From NCBI RefSeq assembly GCF_024159265.1, contig NZ_JAMYWY010000001.1:6696001-6760000 (forward strand): 64,000 nucleotides of DNA, given 5' to 3'. Every line of letters begins with the position of its first letter. The first letter of the stretch is position 1. A model generated the notes under the pieces. The model made no database searches, was not told the DNA's origin, and saw only the letters and a program-made list of their open reading frames with translations. Shown piece by piece: positions 1-8,497 of this stretch. A program made the translations under genes and the position numbers. Source of the DNA: Paenibacillus sp. 1781tsa1. Its GTDB lineage: Bacteria; Bacillota; Bacilli; Paenibacillales; Paenibacillaceae.

Positions 1-216
1 GTATACTGCATGTTCCCGCCCATCCTGGCATTCATTGGACAGATGCGCCCAGAGTTTGTTTTTCACCAAGGTGGCATCCACCAGTTTGCGCATGAACAGT
101 TCATCTCGTGTGACTGAAGTCTGTTCCAGCACCCCCGTCTCCGCCTGTCGATCATCCGACCAACTCCGATACGTCAATGAATAATAGATACCGATAACCT
201 CCCTTTTTGCGAGCTC
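1..216 (-). CDS. Unrecognised protein, C-terminus cut by the left edge
   Basis: An open reading frame runs from just after a TAA at 217-219 to the window edge without a stop. The peptide contains TRDELFMRKLVDATLVKNKL and reads like a real, charged helical protein. A strong Shine-Dalgarno (AAGGGAGG, about 199-206) lies inside the frame, but no ATG or GTG follows at normal spacing. The first standard start is TTG at 177-175, about 20 nt downstream, so the start is unresolved. I do not recognise the family. Confidence 0.3.
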
Positions 217-452
217 TTAGGTGAGCCGTTTCAATTCATACAAACGTATTTAACGCATGTAGAGGTAAAAAGTTCCACTAGTGAATCAATTTCACAATAC
301 CTTTAGCTGCTTCAATCAAGTTGACGATGCTACATTCGTGCTTTAACGCTCTCTTGGCTAACACAAGGCGTATGGTATTTAACCCCGGTCAAAAAGGCCG
401 GAAATGATTCTCCGACCTCGCTTGTTCCATCTTATGCTCATGCCATTCTGAC

Positions 453-2450
453 TTATAACTCAGCCCACTGGGCCAATATATCATTGTATTCAGTGGACAA
501 TTGCTCCCGATCATTCCAGATTTGTTCCAGTTCAACCGGATTGTTCTGTACGGTTTCCAACTGTTGGTCCAGTACCTGAATCTGTGCCTCAAGACGAGCC
601 AACGTCTGTTCCAGCTTCTCCGCAGACTGTTGGTTGCCATTGCCACTTCTATAGTTCGATGCATTTGCTGCCGAAGGAGTCAACGCCTTACCTGATTCAG
701 TAGAAGCTTTATAATCTCGACTTCCATCGGTAGCCGCAACAGTGGAACCGTTCATTGTCGAGGTTGTTTCTGGTTTCTTCCCTGATGTATGCTGACTCGC
801 TGCCGCCGCACGAGCTTGCAGTTCAAGCTTCTTCTCCCGATATTCCTCATAGTCTCCCAGATAAGAAGTCATCTGACCGTCCTCCAGTTCCCAGACACGG
901 GAAGCGAGGCGATTAACGAAGTACCGATCATGTGAGATGGCAAGTACGGTTCCTTCAAAATCAACCAGCGACTCTTCCAGCGCTTCTCTGGATGCGATAT
1001 CCAGATGGTTGGTCGGCTCATCGAGCAGCAGTACATTGGGTTTGCGTTGCACCAATAGAGCCAAACGCAGGCGCGTCCATTCCCCGCCGGATAACTGTCC
1101 CACAGAGCGGAATACATCCGCTCCATAGAACAGGTATCGAGCCAGTATTCCGCGAGCCTCTCCCTCTTCCACGCCTGCTTCCAGACGGAAGTATTCGAGC
1201 ACGTTCAGCTTCGGATTCGTGGGTTCCTCCTGTTGAGCCAGATACCCCACATCCACACGCGCCCCCCACTCCAGCCTGCCCGCATTGGGTTGCTCGTCTC
1301 CAAGCAACAACTTGAACAGGGTCGTCTTACCGGAACCGTTCCGACCAATAAGAGCAATCTTGTCGCCATATTCCAGCAGACCCGAGATCCCGCGTAGAAT
1401 TGCACGCTCGCCATAACTCTTCTCCACTTGTTCCAGGACCACGACCCGTTTACCTGTTCGATCCGTAGGACGCACATCGAAATCGGCATTGCGCCGCTCC
1501 AATATGGGACGCTTCACCTGTTCCATCCGTTCCAGTGCTTTGAGCATGGAAGCGGCCCGCCGAAAGAACTTTTCATTGCCACCAACTCGGCCCCACTCCT
1601 CCAGCTGGCGGATCGTTTCCTTCATTTTTTTGATCACCTTCTGCTGCTCCTTGAACTCCTCGAATTGCTGCAACAGCCGCTGTTCTTTCACTGCCATATA
1701 TTCCGTATAGCCCCCCGCTGCCGTTAGCGCCTCACCATCCTCCAGCTCCAGCGTTCGATTCACTACCCGATCCAGAAAGTAGCGATCATGCGAGATCAGG
1801 ACAATGGTACCGGAGTATTCTCGTAAAAATCCTTCCAGCCACTCCACCCGCTCCAGATCGAGATGGTTCGTGGGTTCATCCAGCAATAACAGATCGGGTT
1901 TTACGATCAGCTGCGAGGCCAGCACCACCCGGGTCTGTTCCCCACCGGACAGTGAACCGAAGCGCCATTCATAATGCGCCTTGGCGATATCCAGACCGTC
2001 CGCCACCTGATCAATGCGGGCATCCATTTCATATCCACCCTCACGCTCAAACTGATCTTGCAGCGCCGCGTAGCGTTTGAGCAGACGCTCCAATTGATCT
2101 GGGTCTGCTGCACATGCCGGATCGGACATCTGCTGCTCCATTTCCTTCATTTGCGTGCGACACATCATAAGCTCCTTGAATCCAAGGCTCAGCACATCCA
2201 GTACGGTATGGTCATCCAGTCCTTCCGGAACCTGAGCTACATATCCCATTCGTGTATCTTTTTTAATCATCAATTGCCCTTCATCCGGCTTATTCAGCCT
2301 TGCCATGAGGCGCATAAGTGTGGTCTTTCCGCTTCCGTTGCGGCCAATCAGGGCGACCTTGTCACCTTCCATAATTTCAAACGTAATGCCGTCCAGCACC
2401 AGATGTGCTCCGTGGTATTGAGTCAGTTGTTGCGCGCTAATCATCATCAT
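453..2450 (-). CDS. ABC-F family ATPase (ribosome-associated or antibiotic-resistance type)
   Basis: This soluble protein of 665 aa has two ABC domains and no membrane segment, the ABC-F layout. Walker A motifs (GRNGSGKTT) lie near residues 36 and 368, signature motifs LSGGEQ near 167 and LSGGEW near 453, and each domain has LLLDEPTNHLD. A charged helical interdomain linker spans about 235-325. The C-terminus has a low-complexity stretch (about 570-615) and then a coiled coil. ABC-F proteins bind the ribosomal E site; some protect against drugs, others rescue stalled ribosomes. I chose ATG 2450 because AGGAGG (2460-2465) sits 9 nt upstream; an upstream in-frame extension to 2495 runs into the terminator U-tract and is unlikely. 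The leader carries a small ORF and a terminator, which suggests drug-inducible attenuation. The exact subfamily cannot be decided by eye. Confidence 0.92.
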   Translation of the reverse strand: MMMISAQQLTQYHGAHLVLDGITFEIMEGDKVALIGRNGSGKTTLMRLMARLNKPDEGQLMIKKDTRMGYVAQVPEGLDDHTVLDVLSLGFKELMMCRTQMKEMEQQMSDPACAADPDQLERLLKRYAALQDQFEREGGYEMDARIDQVADGLDIAKAHYEWRFGSLSGGEQTRVVLASQLIVKPDLLLLDEPTNHLDLERVEWLEGFLREYSGTIVLISHDRYFLDRVVNRTLELEDGEALTAAGGYTEYMAVKEQRLLQQFEEFKEQQKVIKKMKETIRQLEEWGRVGGNEKFFRRAASMLKALERMEQVKRPILERRNADFDVRPTDRTGKRVVVLEQVEKSYGERAILRGISGLLEYGDKIALIGRNGSGKTTLFKLLLGDEQPNAGRLEWGARVDVGYLAQQEEPTNPKLNVLEYFRLEAGVEEGEARGILARYLFYGADVFRSVGQLSGGEWTRLRLALLVQRKPNVLLLDEPTNHLDIASREALEESLVDFEGTVLAISHDRYFVNRLASRVWELEDGQMTSYLGDYEEYREKKLELQARAAAASQHTSGKKPETTSTMNGSTVAATDGSRDYKASTESGKALTPSAANASNYRSGNGNQQSAEKLEQTLARLEAQIQVLDQQLETVQNNPVELEQIWNDREQLSTEYNDILAQWAEL

Positions 2451-2493
2451 AATAAGGTTCCTCCTATGGTATGGAAGATCCTGACCGCAACAC

Positions 2494-2524
2494 AAAAAGA
2501 GCCGCAGGAGGTTAGCTCCGCGGC
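2494..2524 (-). terminator. Intrinsic terminator inside the ABC-F leader (candidate attenuator)
   Basis: On the minus strand a GC-rich hairpin with arms GCCGCGGAG and CTCCTGCGGC (one bulged base) is followed by TCTTTTTG. It lies between the stop of the leader ORF (2549) and the ABC-F start (2450). Its 3' half includes CCTCCT, complementary to the ABC-F Shine-Dalgarno AGGAGG, so the same segment could also affect translation. Confidence 0.75.
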
Positions 2525-2548
2525 CCTTCAGAATTCAAGCAATATCGC

Positions 2549-2710
2549 TTATCGTCCGAATGAGGTCAAGGCAGGCATCTTCTCGCACATGTTAACTTCC
2601 GTATATTCAAAATTGGACAGACTTCTCCCGTTGGTCAGAAAAGTATGAACAATGCCAGCCATAGCAATCGGCAGCTGGCTAATACGGTTGTTAAGCATCT
2701 CGTGATTCAC
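2549..2710 (-). CDS. Leader ORF upstream of the ABC-F gene, 53 aa
   Basis: A GTG start at 2710-2708 has a strong ribosome site (GGGAGG, 9 nt spacing), with a second in-frame ATG four codons later. The 53-codon frame ends with TAA at 2551-2549, 25 nt before the terminator hairpin. The peptide starts with NHEMLNNRISQLPIAMAG and ends KMPALTSFGR; it has no recognisable domain or signal peptide. Inducible ABC-F resistance genes in Firmicutes (for example vmlR and lmo0919) have short translated leader ORFs before a terminator, where a stalled ribosome permits readthrough. The layout here fits that model, but a leader of 53 codons is long and it may have its own function. Confidence 0.6.
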   Translation of the reverse strand: MNHEMLNNRISQLPIAMAGIVHTFLTNGRSLSNFEYTEVNMCEKMPALTSFGR

Positions 2711-2742
2711 CTGTCTTCACCTCCCTTGTCATAATTAATGTC

Positions 2743-2772
2743 AATATATCACAGACGAATGCATTCCTGCAA
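2743..2772 (-). promoter_or_regulatory. Candidate sigma-A promoter for leader ORF and ABC-F
   Basis: On the minus strand TTGCAG (2772-2767), an 18-nt spacer and TATATT (2748-2743) precede the leader ORF by about 33 nt. A TTGACA nearby (2744-2739) has no matching -10 box. Confidence 0.45.
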
Positions 2773-2823
2773 CCATCCCAGCGCGCAATTCATCCTAACT
2801 GCACAGCAGCTTTACTGCTGAAT

Positions 2824-3108
2824 CTAGTTCCCGCCCCGTCGCCGAAGCATCACATCTCTGATCGCCACTGTAATAAGTGTTAACATTCCCGCAGTACCGA
2901 GTGACACACCGAGCAACGCATATCCGATGCCATTCCAGCCGCCAATATGAATGCTGATCATAATTACAACGGCACCGCCAAGCAAGGCTACACATGGCAA
3001 TATATACTGAACCCATGTTATTCGCCGTCCTTGTAAACGGTAAATCAACCATTCAATCAGCAGCAATGCGAGCCAAACAAGGAGTGTCAATATAATAAGA
3101 CCTTTCAC
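2824..3108 (-). CDS. Small membrane protein, YesK-like
   Basis: The 94-aa product is almost wholly hydrophobic, with three predicted transmembrane helices (about 3-20, 32-52 and 62-82) and a positively charged C-terminus (RRRGGN). Length, three-helix layout and the GGWNGIGYALLG segment resemble the YesK family of Bacillales membrane proteins, whose function is unknown. The start is GTG at 3108-3106, chosen because GGGGAG lies 5 nt upstream. It sits alone between the ABC-F leader promoter and the PTS operon terminator. Confidence 0.7.
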   Translation of the reverse strand: MKGLIILTLLVWLALLLIEWLIYRLQGRRITWVQYILPCVALLGGAVVIMISIHIGGWNGIGYALLGVSLGTAGMLTLITVAIRDVMLRRRGGN

Positions 3109-3191
3109 TCATGCTCCCCTCCTTCTTCACACATTCTCCGAATACATATTGACGCTGAGCATTCTGATACGTGTAGATTTTATCACATAAT

Positions 3192-3237
3192 GAAGCCCAC
3201 TACTCACGATAAATGAACTTCGTGAATAGTGGGCTTC
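3192..3237 (-). terminator. Hairpin downstream of the PTS-aldolase operon
   Basis: A long near-perfect inverted repeat (arms GAAGCCCACTA and TAGTGGGCTTC, with further pairing CTCACG/CGTGAA) follows the aldolase stop. The U-tract is weak on both strands, so it may be a terminator or a 3' end stabiliser. Confidence 0.55.
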
Positions 3238-3298
3238 AGGGAGGCTCCGAGAGATGCAATGAGAATCGTTCTTCGGGTGATTTTCCCCGCCAGCAGGC

Positions 3299-4207
3299 TT
3301 AGTAAAGGCTCACACTTTCAGCCTGACGCTGCTCATAACGCAGCCCTTTATACAAGTCTGCTTTGCCCGCGGAATTGAACAGATTCATTTTATAACGAAT
3401 GACGTTCTGAGCCTCAATAATGCAGTCTGGATAAATGGCATTAGGGTCCCATAATTCCGTAGTGCTTAGAATTTCACGAGCTTTATTGAAGTATGCATGT
3501 TTCATATCGCTGGAAATATTGATTTTACAAATACCTAGTCGAACGGAGTCGGAGACCTCCTGATCAGGGTTTGCAGACCCCCCGTGCAGAACAAGAGGGA
3601 TGTCTAGCAATTGATTGATTTCCCTTAGGATTTCCATTTGCAACTCTGGTTTAATATGTTTGGGATAGATGCCATGGGCTGTACCGATGGCTACGGCTAA
3701 CGTATCGATCCCCGTACGTGTCACAAAATCTTCTGCCTGGGCCGGGTCCGTGTAAGTTACCACCGATACGCCGCCTTCGATAGAGTTACCGGTCTGCCCA
3801 ATCGTTCCCAATTCCCCTTCAACAGAGACGCCGACAGCGTGTGCAATTTCTACCGCCTGTTTTGTAATAGCCACATTGTCTTCATAAGGGAGCAGGGAAC
3901 CGTCAATCATGACAGAGGTGAATCCACACTTGATCGCCCGGATGATATCTGCAATGGACCCGCCATGATCCAGATGGATCACCAGTGGAACATGACTGGC
4001 ATGTGCACGCTGGCGGGCATATGCGAAAAACTCATCCGTCAAAAATTCAAGTTCCGTGGGGTGGATGGCGATGATCGCTGGAGAATTGGAATGTTCGGCC
4101 TCCTCAATCACCGCTCTCAAAAATGTACTATCTGCCACGTTAAATGCTCCCACCGCGAATTGGTGTTCCTTGGCTACTTTAAGCAATTCCTTCATCGTAA
4201 TCAACAT
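3299..4207 (-). CDS. Class II (zinc) ketose-bisphosphate-type aldolase
   Basis: The 302-aa protein has the class II FbaA/GatY/KbaY fold, which splits a ketose (bis)phosphate into dihydroxyacetone phosphate and an aldehyde. HLDHGG near residue 78 supplies the catalytic Asp80 and zinc ligand His81; further ligand histidines are in TAHGIYP (178) and VLHGGSA (208). The usual HGGSG is HGGSA here. GELGTIG near 131 matches the family loop. I chose ATG 4207 because AAAGGAG lies 9 nt upstream; the upstream ATG at 4216 abuts the Shine-Dalgarno. It is the last gene of the PTS operon, so its substrate is probably the imported phosphosugar. No kinase is in the operon, so the substrate could be a monophosphate or need a kinase encoded elsewhere. 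Confidence 0.9.
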   Translation of the reverse strand: MLITMKELLKVAKEHQFAVGAFNVADSTFLRAVIEEAEHSNSPAIIAIHPTELEFLTDEFFAYARQRAHASHVPLVIHLDHGGSIADIIRAIKCGFTSVMIDGSLLPYEDNVAITKQAVEIAHAVGVSVEGELGTIGQTGNSIEGGVSVVTYTDPAQAEDFVTRTGIDTLAVAIGTAHGIYPKHIKPELQMEILREINQLLDIPLVLHGGSANPDQEVSDSVRLGICKINISSDMKHAYFNKAREILSTTELWDPNAIYPDCIIEAQNVIRYKMNLFNSAGKADLYKGLRYEQRQAESVSLY

Positions 4208-4261
4208 GAGATACATCTCCTTTGGATAATTAATTTGTAAGCGTTATCTATATGAAGGGTG

Positions 4262-5353
4262 CTACTCCACTTTGAACACAATGTCATCGAAGGTTACGCT
4301 TTCGTCTTCGGTATCGTCGAATTCTTCATCCATCGCCGTAACTGGCTTCTTTAATAAAGATAAGGTTACACCGCAGATTCCGGTTCCTATGAGAAGAGAT
4401 AACATAAACAGCCATGGATGGGTGAAGAGGGGGACAACGAATAGTCCGCCGTGTGGCACTGGAGCCTCAACGCCCCAGATCATAATCAATCCACCAGCTA
4501 CCGCTGAGCCGATGACACAGGAAGTCACCACCCGGATCAGATCCCTTGCCGCAATCGGAATGACACCCTCCGTGACCATGCAGATTCCCATCGGAAATGC
4601 GGCCTTTAACGACTCCTTTTCTGCTGCCGTATATTTGTTTCTCGTCAGGAAATACGATAGGGTAATCCCTAATGGTGGAATAATGGAGCCGACAAACTTG
4701 ACAGCCTCAGGCCCATAGATACCTTGGACTAACATCCCATCAGCAAATAGTGACATCGTTTTATTCACAGGCCCTCCGAAGTCAAAGGTGGCCATCAAGC
4801 CCAGAATGGCACCTAAAACAAATTTGGATCCTCCCTGCATCGATTCAAGCACATGGGTAAGACTGTCCTGTAACCAGACAATCGGTTGACCAATGACCAG
4901 AAAGATACCCAAACCAGAGATCAGTGTGGCTAGAAACGGAATAACAAGAACAGGCATTAATCCTTGCATGGACTTTGGCAGCTTCACATATTTACGGATA
5001 CCGAGGACGACATAACCCACCAGAAATCCGCCCAGCATGCCACCAATGAACCCCGCTTGAATCTGACTGCATATAAAACCAACAATTAATCCTGGAGCAA
5101 TTCCGGGACGGTCCGAGATCGAATAAGCAATCGCTGCGCAAATTAAAGGGACCACTAGCCCCATGCCCCAACCGCCGATCTGATTAATCATATACGGAAT
5201 GGTACCCTCCGCCTTGCCCACATCAGCTCCTCCCAGAATTTGACCCAGCGCGATACACAACCCTGAAGCAACGATCAGAGGAATCATGTAGGAAATGCCT
5301 GTTAACAGATGACCTTTGATGACTGAACCTGCGTGATTGGATTTTGCGCTCAT
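4262..5353 (-). CDS. PTS fructose-family permease, EIIC
   Basis: This 363-aa integral membrane protein has about nine or ten hydrophobic segments and the EIIC-Fru layout, including GHLLTGISYMIPLIVASGL near the N-terminus and a TFDFGGPVNKTMS segment in the middle that is characteristic of the fructose-mannitol PTS family. It forms the sugar channel. The acidic C-terminal tail (after about residue 340) is cytoplasmic. EIIB and EIIA are separate genes upstream, so this is a split system unlike fused FruA. The start at 5353 has GGGAGG 7 nt upstream. The imported sugar cannot be told from sequence. Confidence 0.92.
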   Translation of the reverse strand: MSAKSNHAGSVIKGHLLTGISYMIPLIVASGLCIALGQILGGADVGKAEGTIPYMINQIGGWGMGLVVPLICAAIAYSISDRPGIAPGLIVGFICSQIQAGFIGGMLGGFLVGYVVLGIRKYVKLPKSMQGLMPVLVIPFLATLISGLGIFLVIGQPIVWLQDSLTHVLESMQGGSKFVLGAILGLMATFDFGGPVNKTMSLFADGMLVQGIYGPEAVKFVGSIIPPLGITLSYFLTRNKYTAAEKESLKAAFPMGICMVTEGVIPIAARDLIRVVTSCVIGSAVAGGLIMIWGVEAPVPHGGLFVVPLFTHPWLFMLSLLIGTGICGVTLSLLKKPVTAMDEEFDDTEDESVTFDDIVFKVE

Positions 5354-5369
5354 CGCCCTGCCTCCCTTG

Positions 5370-5687
5370 TTATGAGGATACCCCTAAAGACTGCTCCACC
5401 TTTTCAATGAATTTAATCGGGGCTTTAATGACCGTCTCGGTTTTGACTCGAATGATCCGTTTGCCTTTGAACCTTTCTTCTCCACCGATTTTGATATCTG
5501 CAGCCACAATGACAACATCAGCTGCCCCGATCTCTTCCCTGGAAAGCTCGTTTTCTGTTCCTATGGTGCCTTGGGTCTCTACTTTGATCTCATGACCACG
5601 CGCTTTTGCACCTTTAATCAATTTTTCCTTGGCAATATAGGTGTGGGCAATACCAGCAGTGCATGCGGCTACGGCTACAATCTTCAT
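5370..5687 (-). CDS. PTS fructose-family EIIB
   Basis: At 105 aa this is a stand-alone EIIB of the fructose family. The phosphocysteine is Cys9 in VAACTAGIAHTYIAKEKL, which matches the family pattern ACPTGIAHT. It accepts phosphate from EIIA and passes it to the sugar held by EIIC. ATG 5687 is preceded by GGAGGG at good spacing; an in-frame extension to 5720 lacks a ribosome site. It lies 16 nt upstream of the EIIC gene, which indicates cotranscription. Confidence 0.92.
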   Translation of the reverse strand: MKIVAVAACTAGIAHTYIAKEKLIKGAKARGHEIKVETQGTIGTENELSREEIGAADVVIVAADIKIGGEERFKGKRIIRVKTETVIKAPIKFIEKVEQSLGVSS

Positions 5688-5744
5688 CAGAATCCCTCCA
5701 AATGATATATTGTGCTCCATATTAAAATCATAAATGGCTATGTT

Positions 5745-6209
5745 CTACGATACGCTCTCCCTGCTAGCAAACAGCTCCATAATCTGGACCGGGTCCGGCT
5801 CATGCATCAAACGCTCCAAAACCTCTTCATCAGCGAGCATACTGGCAACCTGGACCAACAGCTTCATGTGGGTTGTATTCCGATCTACAAGCCGTACAGC
5901 AAACAGAATAACGACATGGACAGGTTTGCCGTCCAGGGTCTCCCATTCAAGCGGGTGCTCTGTTCGCCCGATGGTGAGGGAGGTCTTGAGGACCGCCGCC
6001 GATTTGCCATGAGGGATCGCTACGTGGTTCTCCAGGCCAGTCTGACCCTCTTCCTCTCTTAAATAGACGTCCTTGATAAACTCTTCTTTGGAGGAAAGGG
6101 CTCCTTCCTTTGCCAGCAAATCCGCTAATTCCTCGATGGCTTCATCTTTGGTTCGTGCTTTTAGATCCAGCTTAATCAACCGTTCGTTGATAATCTTGGT
6201 TATATCCAT
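5745..6209 (-). CDS. PTS EIIA type-2 (fructose/mannitol) protein
   Basis: This 154-aa EIIA has its phosphohistidine at His67 in HVAIPHGK, the fructose-mannitol EIIA signature. It takes phosphate from HPr and gives it to the downstream EIIB. The ATG lies inside the 3' end of the regulator gene (38-nt overlap), with AGGAGG 9 nt upstream, so translational coupling to the regulator is likely. A 57-nt gap separates it from EIIB. Confidence 0.93.
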   Translation of the reverse strand: MDITKIINERLIKLDLKARTKDEAIEELADLLAKEGALSSKEEFIKDVYLREEEGQTGLENHVAIPHGKSAAVLKTSLTIGRTEHPLEWETLDGKPVHVVILFAVRLVDRNTTHMKLLVQVASMLADEEVLERLMHEPDPVQIMELFASRESVS

Positions 6210-8199
6210 AATCTTTCTCCTCCTGATCGTGCTTGGACTGTAATATCTCGAAAAGCTCCTGGGGTGTAGTTATTCTCATGATCTGTTCATACATGCGCCT
6301 GCACATCAACAAACTCTGTATTTCTATCAGTAACTCAGTTAGTGGCCCATCATTAAAGAAAGCGATTACAATTTCCAGTTTACATTTGGCTGTTTCACCT
6401 TGAATGACGTTAAAACCGACGATCGGATTAACGTTCACCTCACCGCGAATCAGGAAAACCGACAAATGCTTATTCAACTTGGCCTCGGCAAATGTCCGGT
6501 TTTCCGGATTAGCATCTACGTGTTGGAGTATGGATGCACACAGCTTCAGACTGGATGTTGTACCTTCTGCATATTGTTCCTTCGTGTTCGTTTCAATCTG
6601 AACATAAGATGGGTGGAAGTACGCCCTGAGCAGCGGAAACGAAAACACCCTGTTTTGATGTTGATTCAACCTCTCCTCGTTAAACTTCGCCTTGATCAGG
6701 CTGACATCCGTGTCATTTAAAAGGGCCGAGACATACACAACTGGCAAGTCATGATGCTCCAGTTTCACGGTTGAAATAATCAGATCAATATCCGTCCAAT
6801 CCTCCATCCGCTTGAACCAGCTTGTCGAAATGACATCAACGACTTCCCATTCGGGAAATGAACGATTAATCCGGTTTTTCAGCAAGTGAGATGTCCCTAT
6901 TCCAGTGGAGCAGACCAGAATAACTCTTTTCTTTTTACTGCTTTTCTCAATGGATGCCTGAAAATAAAGGACCAGGTAACTTATCTCGTCATCACTAAAC
7001 GAATTCAATCCGCAGGCTTGGGCCATGGGCAGCATCCCCAAACGGACCAGAGAGAATATCTCGGCATACGCCTCACGTATATCCTCCAGCAGAGGATTAT
7101 TAATGGAAATGTTGTATTTTAGACGATTCAGCATCGGTTTGAAATGAATGATCAGACCCTTGTACAATTGTTCGTCTGTTGTGAGATCACGCCGGATCAT
7201 CCCGGATACAGTCTGAATTAATTCCTTGACCATCGCTTTAGACTCTGGACAAACCTTGTCCATCAGACCTGACAACTCAAGATTAAGGGACGGAACACTC
7301 ATGCCTGATGAAATCAGATATTGATAGATGAAATAGATCTCTTCACTTGGTAATTCCAATCCGCATAGCTCACTGATTCGCTCGGCCATGGCTTTTGCGA
7401 TGGAATGCACATGAGGGTCAGTTACGGGATGATCAGGAATGCCGTCAGCCAATCGAATGACCTTGCCACTCTTCAGTCTGCGGATACAAATCAGCAGGTG
7501 AGTCAGCAGGTTGATGTAATATGGATCGCCTATGGTATATCCTAATTGCTGCTCGGTTTCTTCCAGAATACGTTGAATCCCTTGAACTGAATCGCAGCCA
7601 AAATGTTCTATCAACTCAACCAGTGTGTTACCATCAATCCGAGATTCATGCTCTTGTTCTCCCGCCCGTTCTTCACTCACAAGTTCATGAATGAGAGAAG
7701 CCATGGCTTTGCGAATGTTAATCTCTGAACCGATCAGACGGGTACCGAGCTGGCTTTTTTCCAGTCGGAGCTGAAAGGGTTCAATTCGTTCTTCAATGGC
7801 CTTGAGATCATTCACAATCGATGCCTTGCCGATAAAGTATTCTTCTGACAGCTTGTTAATCGAGGTTTCCTCAGGAGAATCATATAATAAATTTGTCAAT
7901 ATTTTGATTCTCCTCGCCTCTACAGAAAGGGTTGTCACCACCCTTTTTCCCGAAGTCCATTGCGTTCTCCTCAGCTCCATCGTCTGTTCCTGAGTCAAAG
8001 CCAACGCGATACCTGTTCCCGGCTTCCGTTCGAGGCGAATTCCGCGAATATGCAAATTGTGTTCCAAGGCGTTTAGTTCCCTGTAAATCGTTTTTTCCGA
8101 CCAGTTCATGTGACCGGCTATTTCTTTGACCGGAACGAAATCCCTACGCTCCAATAGAAAATTCAAAATCTGATATTCCCTCGCAGATAGCGCTTTCAT
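6172..8199 (-). CDS. PRD-containing PTS-regulated transcription activator (LicR/MtlR type)
   Basis: The 675-aa protein has the LicR/MtlR/ManR domain order: N-terminal helix-turn-helix (about 5-60, KEIAGHMNWSEKTIYREL), a second HTH/Mga-like region to about 170, two PTS regulation domains (about 190-400), an EIIB-like domain with CSTGIGTSHLL near 430, and a C-terminal EIIA-like region (about 530-660). In the EIIA-like part I do not see the conserved IPH phosphorylation motif, so that module may have lost its histidine or be divergent. Phosphorylation by HPr and EIIB would tune activation of its own operon (EIIA, EIIB, EIIC, aldolase), which it leads. The start at 8199 follows AAGGAGTG. It is transcribed first, so it is probably autoregulated. 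Confidence 0.9.
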   Translation of the reverse strand: MKALSAREYQILNFLLERRDFVPVKEIAGHMNWSEKTIYRELNALEHNLHIRGIRLERKPGTGIALALTQEQTMELRRTQWTSGKRVVTTLSVEARRIKILTNLLYDSPEETSINKLSEEYFIGKASIVNDLKAIEERIEPFQLRLEKSQLGTRLIGSEINIRKAMASLIHELVSEERAGEQEHESRIDGNTLVELIEHFGCDSVQGIQRILEETEQQLGYTIGDPYYINLLTHLLICIRRLKSGKVIRLADGIPDHPVTDPHVHSIAKAMAERISELCGLELPSEEIYFIYQYLISSGMSVPSLNLELSGLMDKVCPESKAMVKELIQTVSGMIRRDLTTDEQLYKGLIIHFKPMLNRLKYNISINNPLLEDIREAYAEIFSLVRLGMLPMAQACGLNSFSDDEISYLVLYFQASIEKSSKKKRVILVCSTGIGTSHLLKNRINRSFPEWEVVDVISTSWFKRMEDWTDIDLIISTVKLEHHDLPVVYVSALLNDTDVSLIKAKFNEERLNQHQNRVFSFPLLRAYFHPSYVQIETNTKEQYAEGTTSSLKLCASILQHVDANPENRTFAEAKLNKHLSVFLIRGEVNVNPIVGFNVIQGETAKCKLEIVIAFFNDGPLTELLIEIQSLLMCRRMYEQIMRITTPQELFEILQSKHDQEEKDYGYNQDYQRTVD

Positions 8200-8340
8200 T
8201 GGGGATCACTCCTTCCTTACGCTCACAGCATAACACTCGTATTTTTTTTGTTAAATACTAAAATATGTCCATTTCATTCGGGTCAAAATAATATACCCCC
8301 CTGGTGATCGCTATCTGAGCACCTGTTGATTTTGGTATAA

Positions 8341-8387
8341 CGAAAAGGCTCCTGATCGGAATACCTACCCGATTAGAAGCCTTTTCG
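8341..8387 (-). terminator. Terminator after the glycosyltransferase gene
   Basis: The inverted repeat has arms CGAAAAGGCT and AGCCTTTTCG plus an inner TCTAATCGGG/CCGATCAGG pairing, and the flanks are T-rich on both strands. It separates the phosphotransferase-glycosyltransferase pair from the PTS operon promoter region. A 63-codon reading frame across it is probably not a gene. Confidence 0.7.
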
Positions 8388-8497
8388 TCTCTGTTATCGA
8401 TCCACCGACTGAATGTGTTATCGTTGCTGATCCTACCCTTATGGCTCAAGTTGATTTACCGGAACCTCAAGCCGTCTATATCTGAATACATATAACT

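Noticed and set aside
2739..2744. TTGACA as -35 box for the ABC-F leader
   Set aside because: No -10 box lies at 16-18 nt; TTGCAG with TATATT fits better.
8258..8449. 63-codon minus-strand frame
   Set aside because: It spans the terminator hairpin at 8341-8387 and has no ribosome site; it is chance coding.
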